From: Catonia carolina
Taxonomy: Eukaryota; Arthropoda; Insecta; Hemiptera; Achilidae
Direction: 5' to 3'
Length of the DNA stretch: 64,000 bases
NCBI GenBank assembly: GCA_035578175.1
Contig: JAQMRL010000012.1
Location: forward strand, 20,270,671 to 20,334,670
Below are positions 55,415 to 64,000 of the stretch, piece by piece (the stretch's first letter is position 1; each line of letters opens with the position of its first letter). A program made the translations under genes and the position numbers. Under the pieces are notes generated by a model, which saw only the letters and a list, made by a program, of their open reading frames with translations, made no database searches and was not told the DNA's origin.

Positions 55415-57321
55415 GAGGGGTTTATTGCAATAACCAGACAAGTCAAAAAATTGAAAATATCAGGAACCAGTTAAAACTGTCTATCATCTTGTAAATGGTT
55501 TAAAACTTGAAAATAAAAATCAATGCTATTGTAAATTTCAATGATTAATAGTTTTTGTGAAATTTTATAAAGATATCCTTTTCCATTGTTTAAAAAAAAA
55601 ATAAAAACTGCTTGACTTAACTGGTTTTTGCAGAATTTTTGAATTTCCAACAATTTTTTTACTTCTAAAACAGTTTTATCTACTTTGTCTTATAAATTTT
55701 TACCTTCTCAGTTACTTTATGCATTCGGATGGATTCGGAATGGTGAAAAATTTAAGATTTTGTAAGAAAGTAAAATATTTTCTTTCTATAATGAATGAAC
55801 ATCTTAACTAATATAAACATCTTTACACAAACATAACTAACACAACATAAGTACTTACAAGAAAAGTTTTATAATAATAATAATAGTTTGGCATAACAGT
55901 CAACTTTTAACACCATTCATCCATCACTAACAACCATCGCTATGTTCATCAGAATCTATTTCTGTGATATCACCGTTTTTTTGAACACAAACAGGATTTT
56001 CAATTTTAATAAAACTCTCATAGAATGCCTTACTGGACGTGTGCTGTAAATAAGGCAGTAGACTTACAATACCATGTGCCTTGGCTGGTTTTATTCCTGG
56101 GTCTTGGCTGTATAGTGCTAGCAGTTCAAGAGTCGTAGGCAGCAAATTCGTTCGTTTCAGTACGTTATGTTTCTTCCATGGGGCGTCATATGAAAACCTT
56201 GCTAGAACTTCTGGGTGATTCCTATCAATTTTTAACATCTTCACTTTCTGCAGTTGGAGAGGTGGCTTAGGTGTCTTGAGAAACAATGGCCCTGTAGCTT
56301 CTTTTAGATTCTTAAACATGTTACTTCTCATTACACGTAATTTTAAAGGACGAGGTGTCTTGCGTGCCTGAGAAACCGTCATATCCCAATGATAAGGAAC
56401 TTCAGCATTGCTCGTCTTTTTCTTCAGTGCTGAGATCAGGGCAAAGTCTTGGTCATTAGCTAAGTAGCTGTACCCTCTTACTGGGAACAGATACATATGC
56501 TCTTAAACATCTTCAAAATATGTACAATACAATACAGGAATACTACCATTGTGCGATTTTTATTCTGCCCAGGACAGCCGTCATTAAGCAGAACTAAATC
56601 TTCCTGTCTCTCATCGTCAGGCAAATTATTAAGGTAGTGTAAAATCATGGACGTTACTTCATTGGGGCTCTTATTCCTTCAAATTCTAAATATCTATACA
56701 TAAAAACGTCATTGTTCCCATTTTTGCGAATGCCAAATACATTGTACCACAGCTGACGTGCATAGAACACTGCATTTGACTGAATGTGTGGCAGTGCGAG
56801 ATTTTGCATAAAATCAAACAATATAAATGTCATTTTTACTTTGGAATTACTTTTCCAACGTTGTTTATGTGTTCTATTCCTGAAACTTTTGCTTTCTTTA
56901 TCAAGAGCCTGAGGTCTACTTTTTGGCTTTCTTTTCAAAGACCACTCCAAATTCAACTCTATATTCATATTTTAATTTAAATAAAGCAATCAACCACACA
57001 AATATTCCACCACACTACTACAACTCCCATTAACATCTAAATCTATCAGCTGACTTGTCTTGTTTTAGAGGGAAAATGTTTTGACATATCTGCTTCTTGA
57101 AGAATAATGGCTGACTTGTCTTGTTTTTGTGGTAAACTCTTTTTGACTTGTCTGGTTTTTGCAGAACCATTATATTTTTAAATTGTTATAATGCTTGACT
57201 TGTATAGTTTTTGTGGAAATCAGCTGTGCCAGCTGATAAAGATTTTTGTGAAGTATAATATGGCGCCATTATTTAAAAATTGAAAATTTTTGACTTGTCT
57301 GGTTTTTGCTAGAAACCCCTC
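55415..57321 (-). mobile_element. DDE-type DNA transposon of unassigned superfamily
   Basis: Terminal inverted repeats of about 38 bases (55415-55453 and 57283-57321, starting GAGGGGTTT with 'aaccagacaagtcaaaaa'). Subterminal copies of 'tgacttgtctggtttttgc' lie at about 57051, 57112, 57144, 57196 and 57291, with one near 55612. TT flanks both ends. It carries one broken transposase gene on minus. Confidence 0.8.
55927..56968 (-). pseudogene. Transposase of the unassigned element, two frame breaks
   Basis: From 56968: a basic N-terminal stretch (RKPKSRPQALDKESKSFRNR), then TFILFDFMQNLALPHIQSNA and FYARQLWYNVFGIRKNG; after a break near 56660, LPDDERQEDLVLLNDGCPGQ followed by NKNRTMVVFLYC (an acidic site in the D-G/N-C-x-GQNKN box); after a break near 56495, MYLFPVRGYSYLANDQDFAL and a C-terminal part to 55927. 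Proteins with the 'PHIP...RQLW...F(G)I', 'D.CxGQNKN' and 'FPVRGHSYLPCDRDF' series are common in arthropod and mollusc genomes as uncharacterised proteins; with these ends they are best read as transposases. The superfamily is not clear to me. Confidence 0.6.
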
Positions 57322-58309
57322 TTAAAACTCAAGTTAAGTACCACTACCTGACACATTTTCATCAAAATTGGTCAACCAATAGTAGTTTATTTGTGATTTT
57401 TCTCAAAAACGTCTCTACAATTTATTTTTAAATTCCCTCATTTACTATTATTTTTTATGCTCTACCAGATATGGTAAGCCCCATATCTTTTGATATTCTT
57501 AGGGACCCTGTGCTCTCATAGGCAAAAATGTTTTTGTTAAGATTGCAGCCTTTATAAATCATTCTATGGCAAAAGTTTTAGAGCATTTAAAAAACCAATT
57601 CTATTTCAACCGGTTTTTTGTGCAACACTTTGTTCAGCATCAACAACAGATTTTCTGTACTTTTTTCATCAAAATCAGTAAAAATGGGTTTTTTTAATGT
57701 TGCAGCCTTAGTATGCACTTTACAACAAACAGTATGTAATTAAAGTTATAGGAAATAAAAACCTCTACAACTTATTTCAAGCATTTTCTTGTACAGAGCG
57801 TAGTTGAGCGGCAAAGTTAGTAATTTTCCGTATTTTTAGGCCAAACAGAGGATGATTTTTATTTTACATTGTTTATTCATGATTAAACATAGGTTATATT
57901 GTAACGTGTGAGTGTTTCACACCAGAGTTTAAAATTTTTATTGAACGAGGTGGGCAGAATATTTCTGATTTAACTTTGGTGTTGAATTAAACTTTCTTTT
58001 CTAAGACATTTCTGTATTCCTTTCTTCTGCCGAGGGAGGTATTCCGTACTCCCATACCCACCAGAAGATTTGTACCCCCTCACCAAGTCAGTAGGTGGTC
58101 TCTGCATGGTTCAGTTTCTGTAGTAGAGCATTTCTAAGAAATAAATTTATAAAATAAATAAAATAATTTATTATTAAAATAATAATTTTTAATGAATTTA
58201 AAAAATATTGATATTTAAATTAATATTTTTTAATTAATTTAATTTTTAATTATAATAATTTATTAAAGCATTTCTGCATCGTCTGCAGACTTCTAAGGTT
58301 GATGAGAAC

Positions 58310-59300
58310 CTCTGTTCTATTTGAATATATAGGGAAGAACGGTACTGTTTTCATGTTGGTTTTTAAATATTGAGTTTTCACTGGAAATACATGTTTTCAG
58401 GCCCCCTGCATCCAAAAGAACATTTTTAGTGATCTTTTTTTGTGTGTGTACTCCTGCGTGCATGTGTGTGAACAAAACATCTCAAGAACAGAATATTGTA
58501 CGAATTTTGAACTTGAAACTTAAGTTAGGTACATGCCACAAGGGAAACAGAAATAAACATTTTTATCAAAATCAGTCAACCAGAGTAGTAGTAGTGTATT
58601 TGTTTGATTTTTCACTTTTAGTGATTTCTCAAAAACGACTTTTAAAAATTGCTTCATTAACTACAATATTTATCCTCTACAAGATTGAGTAAGCGTTATG
58701 TCTGCTAAAATTGGGGGGGGGGGCCGTGCTCTCATGGTAAAAATTGGTTTTCCAAGCTTAGATTCCGTTTGTGCACGTGATAACTGTTGCCGCTACAGGA
58801 GACACTTCTATCTCTGCGATTCCTTAGTGCATTGTGTTAAGTAGGACTATTTATGCAAGCAACGGCGATACTTCTACCGCAACAGATTCTAAATACTGTT
58901 GCCTGCACCTACAAATCGCAGAGACAGATATGTAACAGGCGGATCCAATATGCATTAAGTTAGATGGAACTGTTTTATTTACATGACAAAAGCATGTCAT
59001 TCACAGGTATACAAACTGTCCCGTGCTTTTAGTTTGTCCTAGTATTTGTTACACTGTCATTGTTTTATAGACACTGATTCCCCTTTATGTGTTTTGAGAG
59101 GAAGCGATAATTGTCACTGTCGCCTGTCGCTGCAACATGAAATAAATATTGTGTCGACAGTTATAGCATGCATAAATGGGGTCTTAATGTACATATTAGG
59201 GCAAAAGCATGTATATTCAAAGTTTTAGATAATTGAAAAACCTACAACTTTTATTTCAAACATTTTTTCTACAATGTTTAGTTTAGCTTCAATTAGTGTT
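58310..59300 (+). repeat. ACTTTCTCTTGCC-family repeat, copy 12, split by a MITE
   Basis: Starts in the left hairpin ('tatttgaatatatagggaag'), has the 'ccccctgcatcc' block, and ends within a central unit near 59300. Interrupted at 58761-59183. Confidence 0.75.
58761..59183. mobile_element. Harbinger-like MITE with TTA target duplication
   Basis: Terminal inverted repeats of 27 bases (58761-58787 and 59157-59183; 20 identical; 'ataactgt' inner end) between TTA (58758-58760) and TTA (59184-59186). Sister copies of the host repeat read 'gcctTAAtatgcat...agggcaaaag' without the insert. A 3-bp TTA/TAA target is typical of PIF/Harbinger. No coding sequence. Confidence 0.7.
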
Positions 59301-59545
59301 GGCTGTATTTGGAAGTATTTAGGAAAAATATAAAGGACCATACCATGAGTGAATTTGATGGGTTCAGTTTTAGATGAATTGGGGAAAAAGATGCAGTGAC
59401 AAAAAAACAATGGAGGAGAGATGGTTCAATGATGAGAGAGTTGGAGAGGAGTTGTTTGGCCGAACCAGAGGAAACTTGGAAGATGGATAATGAGGATGTT
59501 GATTTAACTTGACGATAACAAAAGTTTTATTTATTTCTGTTTCAG

Positions 59546-59745
59546 CCAGTAACAGTAGATTAGGTTCAGTCGGTGGGTTGCATAAAAGCATGACGAGGTT
59601 AACATCCAGTCAACATATCAATCAGACGAATGCTTCGACAAATACATCGAATGCACCTATCTCAATCGGTCCATCTCCAATATCATTGAATACAGCGAGC
59701 AATACGTTATTATCTGGGTGTCGACAGTATATTATTACGGCTCAG
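59546..59745 (+). CDS. melt: melted coding exon 10 (residues 540-606)
   Basis: Acceptor ctgtttcag, donor gtaatt. Reads SNSRLGSVGGLHKSMTRLTS, an Asn/Ser/Thr/Pro-rich stretch, then LSGCRQYIITAQ. HKSMTRL echoes HRSMTKL at the end of exon 9. Ends in phase 0. Confidence 0.9.
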
Positions 59746-59784
59746 GTAATTTATCATGGACCTTACTAATTTTATTATTATTTA

Positions 59785-61115
59785 TTTATTTAGATTGTTT
59801 AGACCCATTCAGGATCACATAAAGTCAATTATGAACTGTTCCCGCCATTCCTCTTGTTTCTCCAGTACTCCTTCATAAATTCACGGTGTCTAACACGACG
59901 TTCATCCGTCCATTTTGCCCTAGGTCTCTTCGGCTTACCCTCTGATGCAACTTCCCAGGTGTGAATTTTATGCCTGAAGGTTTTACGGTCTTTGAGGTCT
60001 GAAGGTGTGATATTTGCATCTCTTAGATCGGATTGCACTTGCTTGATCCAGACGGTTGTAATTTTGAGTTTCTGTGCGTGAATCAGAATCTTCTTTATAA
60101 GCCGAGAGTCATCCAGTCTCATTATATGACCATAAAATCTCAGCCGTCGTTTACGGAAATCAACTTCAATGTTTGAGTATTTTTCCCCACCAATAAGGGG
60201 CTCAATCTGTTCTTGTGTGCGTTGTAGGAGACAAGCAGAGAGAATCTTATAAGGGACAGGAAGAATAGAGATTCCTCTATAATTATTCGCATCAGATTTA
60301 TCTCCTTTTTTGTGGAGAGGATGAATGAGGGCACATTTCCATTCATCTGGTAATTTCTCAGTTTGCCAGATTTTCTGAATTATTTGAGTAATCTCTTGTA
60401 GTGACTGCGGTCCCAAACTTTTTAGCAACTCTGCAATAATTCCATCTTCTCCTGACGTTTTCCCATTCTTGAGTCTTTTGATATGTTGGTGGATTTCTTC
60501 TTGTGTTGGTGGATCAGCATTGGGTTTAGTATGTTCTGGAACAGTGTATTCAAATCACTCAAGTGGTTCAGGGCAATTGAGAAGTTCAGAAAAGTAGCAC
60601 GCTAGTTCTTTACAATTATCTTGATTGGTAAGTGCAAGTCTTCCATCTTTTTTCCTGAAAGTCAAATTTTGTGCTGAGTAACCTTTAATTGTGTTTGCAA
60701 AAGTTCTGTAAAAGTTTCGGCTATTGTAATTTCTGAAATTTACTTCAATCGTTTGAAGTTGTTCATTGACCTAGTTGCGTTTAGTTCTCCTGATGGTTCT
60801 ACTTGCCTGTTTACGGATATCAAGGAAGTGTTGTAAGGTTTCCGGGGACTTCTGACTGTTTACTTTTGAAATGCAAGACAGCGCTCACCGATAGCTTGAT
60901 CACAATTGGAATTCCACCAGGGATGCTTTGTTTTCCTTCTAAGTGGGATCAGCTCTTTTGCTTTTGTTATAATTTTGTTGTGGAAGTCAGTCCAGTTGTT
61001 AGCAGGTTCCCTATCCCATTCTTCTGTAATATTTGTTTCTTGAATCTTAGATATATCAAATTTTATTATTATTATTATTATTATTATTAATACATCTGTT
61101 TCAGCTATGATTACA
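59785..61115 (-). pseudogene. RTE-like LINE with RT deletion
   Basis: Minus strand from 61115: DFHNKIITKAKELIPLRRKT, then KHPWWNSNCDQAIGERCLAF (end of endonuclease), an RT start near 60560-60240 (IKRLKNGKTSGEDGI, then MLKSLGPQSLQEITQIIQKI, CALIHPLHKKGDKSDANNYR, GISILPVPYKILS), which jumps at about 60180 from EQIEPLIGG to the C-terminal RKRRLRFYGHIMRLDDSRL and a tail with KRPRAKWTDERRVRHREFMK. The palm (A, B and C boxes incl. YADD) is gone. Same family as 4440-7660; intron 10. (TTA)n tracts border it at 61062-61089. Confidence 0.8.
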
Positions 61116-61229
61116 CAACTTGCATGCAATTTATCATATTTTTTTTTTGTTTTTTGTCTGTGTTGTCTTGTTAATTTTTACTTTTTTCTTCTTTCAATAA
61201 TATATGTCTAGTTCTTTTCGATTTCTCTT

Positions 61230-61740
61230 CAGGCAGATCCATCACCTCTGCAAGTTTTGTCTCATTTTAAGTATGCCATATTTAGGAGTGTCACTAGATA
61301 GAACTTTTATCATAGGATTTTTATACTGATCAAATCTGTGAAGTATCATCTGGGGTATTTGCATTAAACAAATTGCCATATTATATGATAAATTGCTAAT
61401 AGCAGCTTACCATGGTTTAATTCTAACTCATACCCATATTAGTTTGGGGTAATTCATCACAGAGTAACATGGAAAGAATTTTTAAAACTCAGAGAAAGCT
61501 CTTAGGTGTATGGTGGAAGCTAACCACTTCGTGAAGACCATTAATTTAAGGAGCTTCAATTTCTTTCTTTGTACATCTTAAGTGATAATGTACGTAAACC
61601 AAAATACCTTTTTACTGAAATTACCGTTTTAAATGTCTACAACCACTACACAAGAAATATAATAGATTACTATACTGCTAATCACATCAATAATTTACAT
61701 GCTTTAAAAAGTTGTGGTATTTTAAGTTTGTTTAAAATAA
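61230..61740 (+). pseudogene. CR1-type LINE reverse transcriptase C-terminus
   Basis: MPYLGVSLDRTFII near 61270-61310, FALNKLPYYMI near 61360, then NSSQSNMERIFKTQRKLLGV near 61448-61510, a block typical for the end of CR1/Jockey RTs (WG.S....IF..QK). Full of stops. Intron 10. Confidence 0.6.
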
Positions 61741-62839
61741 ATTTTTAAATACTTAATTGATGAAACATTTACAGCAGTGTATACAAATTCCTTTCTATAC
61801 CCTAACGAACTAGAGACTGCAGATGAAGGTGGAGCATAGTGACGTAGCTCACAGCACAGAGCCAATTGACTTTCATTAATCATATCCTGCGTTATCACGT
61901 TGTGGTCCCGCTGTGGATGACAGCCTAACAAAAAGTCAGCTGAAGTTGGGTGGAACAGAGTGTGACTTAGTGAAGGAGCAACCTCACACCCGACCTTGGC
62001 TTTTATTGGCTAGATCTCATCTGCTGTCTTTAGTTTGTTGGAGTATAAATAGTTTTTGGTTGAAAAATATATAAGCTTTTAAGTAAACGCTGAGGTAAAT
62101 TGTGTATTATTTGATAAAAATGGTTTGATGTCATGCTTGTTGAAGTAACCAAGTAAGTAGTGGTAATAAATGAAGTGGTAAGTAATGAATGTAACGTATT
62201 GCTCAAATTTAGGCTTATCAGTTTTATCTTGACATGTTCTCTACTGTACTCTCTTCTGGAGTCTCCTGGATGCAGTTATTAAAAATAAATTGTGAACATT
62301 TCTCTGTTCCATATTCTTCAGAAGTCTGCTTCTAAAGAGGTAGAGGACCTTTGTTTGAAAATCACCCGACTAAAACTACACTTTTTACAACTTTTTTTTG
62401 TACAACTTCGTGATGGTGGTCAGTGAGATTCTTCACATTCACGCAACTTACTTATTGAAAATCAACCTATTGAGCCACATCATAAATTTAAATGTTTATA
62501 AAGTTGGTTTGCCGCAGATCTAAAGCTGGGAGTGGAAATAAGAATTTTTATTGTTTCCTATTCCTTTGTAGTCTCATTTCTTTGTATAGGTTAGGATTTT
62601 GTCAAATGTATCAACAACTCTCTGTTTCAAGCAGTTTATGAACTGATTTAATATCATCTTTTTTGGTCCCAGAAGCTTCCTTAAAAACTTCATTTCATGT
62701 TTGTTTATTTTGAGAGTTCCTAGCTATTGTCTTGGATATATATAAGCATTATGGTTTGACTTATGTCCTATAGTGTCTAAATTTTTGCTGTTAAGATTTA
62801 AATTTTGATCGTTTTTTTTTGTTTTGTTTTTATTTTTAG
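61741..62839. other. Intron 10 remainder, no gene recognised
   Basis: About 61800-62030 is richer in G and C but has no motif. The rest is AT-rich up to the exon 11 acceptor. Confidence 0.4.
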
Positions 62840-62886
62840 AATAAAGTTTCTAGTGGTGGTGTTACAGTTACTACGAAATCTTCCAA
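62840..62886 (+). CDS. melt: melted coding exon 11 (residues 607-621), last in window
   Basis: Acceptor tatttttag, donor gtaagg. Reads NKVSSGGVTVTTKSS plus two bases of the next codon. Short (47 bases), but the phase fits and both splice sites are strong. The gene continues beyond 64000. Confidence 0.8.
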
Positions 62887-63261
62887 GTAAGGATTATTGT
62901 TTTAAGTATCTCCACATTAATAGCAGGCATTTTTAGTCATCTACTACTCCAAATCCAATTTTTGCATCTACATTTTTTCGCTTGTTTAATTCATATCTGT
63001 AAATTATATAATTTTATTTTAAAATGACTGTACTGTAATCATGCTGTAGTTTGGATTTTGCTGCTTTTGGCACGAGGCCCAGTTTATGAGGGTCAATCTT
63101 TAAGCGCCTGTGTTTGATATTAAATTTAACTGAGACTGATTTTCTTAAAAATTTTGGAAGGATCGTAGACCTGGAATGGGTTGGTATGCAGATAGTCTGT
63201 ATTGTTAGAGAGAGGAGAGAACTGACAGTAAATCTTTCAGGTCCATTTAGTACCAAATGAA

Positions 63262-64000
63262 ACCATGAGTGAGAAGGAAATGCATGTCTTCATGGAGCAG
63301 GAGATTATAATGAAGTTTTTAACTAAAAAGTCAAGAACGAGATACACAATCGCCACCCAGGGTGAGTGTGGCTGAGGCTGAAATTTAGGTAGTCCAAAAC
63401 CCTATAAAAAGAAATTGGTAATTTCTCTCTTCGAAATTGTTAAGGAAGTAAACATAAGTTAAGGATTTATCGCAAGCAACATTGATTGAAGGTTTCGCAG
63501 CGACTCTTCAATCGATTTCACCAAGAAGGTGAAGTTTTTCTGAATCGCATCGTCACCTGTGATGAAACTTGGGTGTACCACGAAGCACACAGTATGATAT
63601 GGAGAATGAGCGTTGAGAAGGTAAAGATAAAGACACGGTTGTTTGTCATCCAGAAGGGAGTAGCAACAGTTTTTTCTTGATGGCAAGGTGCTTTTGACAT
63701 TGATTTTCTCCACGATTGATGCTTAATTAATTCACAATGTTATTGTGAATTATTGAATGCTGTGAAATTGACATTTTGAAGGAAAAGGAAGAATCATTCT
63801 TCTGCAAGATAACACCTCATGCGGTAAATGCGACGATGCAAATATTAAATGCTTTAGGATGGGTACCGCTGGAAATTCCACCCTATAGACCAGGCTTATC
63901 ACCTTGTTACTATTATTTTTTGCGACTCCTCAAAGAAGCACTTTGAGGCCAGCATTTCTATGACAACAAAGCAGTGGAACCATTTATGCTCCAATGGCTA
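63262..64000 (+). pseudogene. mariner relic, running off the right edge
   Basis: ATG at 63264 (MSEKEMHVFMEQEII), then RLFNRFHQEGEVFLNRIVTC followed by DETWVYHEAHS near 63505-63590 (mariner 'FL.RIVT.DETW' box with the first catalytic Asp), then ILLQDNTSCGK near 63795 (second Asp). The third Asp block would fall near 63890, where the frame is broken. DD34D-type mariner by motif; intron 11 of melted. Confidence 0.75.

Larger units (their letters stand above)
55226..57930 (+). repeat. ACTTTCTCTTGCC-family repeat, copy 11, split by a DNA transposon
   Basis: Left part 55226-55414 ('actttttcttgctctatat' to 'cggaatatagtgctaagtt'), right part 57322-57930 ('ttaaaactcaagtta' to 'gtgtgagtgtttcacacc'). 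Together they read like copies 3 and 7. Confidence 0.8.
16583..62886 (+). other. melt: melted (VEPH1 homologue), gene span of 11 coding exons, 3' end missing
   Basis: Eleven exons join in one open frame of 1,865 coding bases (about 621 residues); each has AG/GT borders and a phase that fits its neighbour. The product matches Drosophila Melted: a helical N-terminal half (about residues 1-355), then a low-complexity Asn/Ser/Thr region (about 361-490), then a basic Ser-rich part. Family knowledge: Melted is recruited to the plasma membrane through a C-terminal PH domain, binds TSC1 and FOXO, and tunes insulin/TOR output, fat storage and photoreceptor fate. The PH domain must lie past 64000. Introns are 8.3, 2.7, 5.6, 5.1, 5.5, 5.6, 1.0, 3.2, 4.4 and 3.1 kb and are filled with transposons. 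No upstream non-coding exon could be placed; an AG at 16571-16572 just before the ATG is a candidate acceptor. Confidence 0.9.

Noticed and set aside
63014..63256. Minus-strand frame of 80 codons (HRRLKIDPHKLGLVPKAAKS)
   Set aside because: Reads like protein but I recognise no family and it abuts a mariner relic; left unannotated.
1..64000. CRISPR arrays, operons, bacterial promoters
   Set aside because: Spliced genes, LINEs, SINEs and PLEs show a eukaryotic nuclear sequence; no regular spaced repeats of CRISPR type.

Overview
This window is AT-rich, intron-rich and crowded with transposable elements, which fits an insect nuclear genome. The coding exons match the insect gene melted, and the SINEs, RTE/CR1/Jockey LINEs, mariners, piggyBac-like elements and Penelope-like elements look hemipteran to me. 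That order-level placement is inference, not proof.

Two host genes are visible. On the minus strand, 1677-1397 looks like the first coding exon of a TRMT10-type tRNA (guanine-9) methyltransferase; the rest would lie left of the window. On the plus strand, eleven coding exons between 16583 and 62886 make the 5' two thirds (about 621 codons, phase-consistent at every junction) of melted/VEPH1, an adaptor that links membrane phosphoinositide signals to TSC1 and FOXO in the insulin/TOR pathway. Its C-terminal PH domain is beyond the right edge. All other coding-like sequence is transposon debris, mostly in melted introns.

Layout. 1-16.5 kb: TRMT10 exon, a Jockey-type LINE split by a SINE, a decayed RTE-like LINE, a TTAA miniature element, Tigger and mariner relics. 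16.6-24.9 kb (intron 1): LINE pieces, a fold-back repeat, mariner debris, three copies of an abundant local repeat, a LINE with a PHD-like ORF1, and a Penelope-like (PLE) fragment. 25-33.5 kb: CR1-like LINE, two inverted PLE terminal repeats, a mariner relic, and a pogo-like element holding an internally deleted piggyBac. 33.7-38.7 kb (intron 4): a four-level nest, mariner inside a pogo-like element inside a TTAA element inside the abundant repeat. 38.9-50 kb: a mini-mariner, a PLE with a GIY-YIG reading frame, a third PLE repeat, more repeat copies, SINEs, and a mariner with clear ends. 50-64 kb: RNase H-type and RTE LINEs, mariner relics, an unassigned DDE transposon with subterminal repeats, a Harbinger-like miniature element, and a mariner at the right edge.

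The most interesting signal is a set of hammerhead ribozyme motifs in the PLE terminal repeats, in three diverged families whose helix II sequence differs but still pairs. Second is the 0.3-1.1 kb repeat (about twelve copies, both strands) with subterminal inverted repeats, two hairpins, internal tandem units and insertion in T-runs, a design like non-autonomous Helentrons (DINE-1/HINE). Several nested insertions can be compared with empty sites in sister copies inside this same window.
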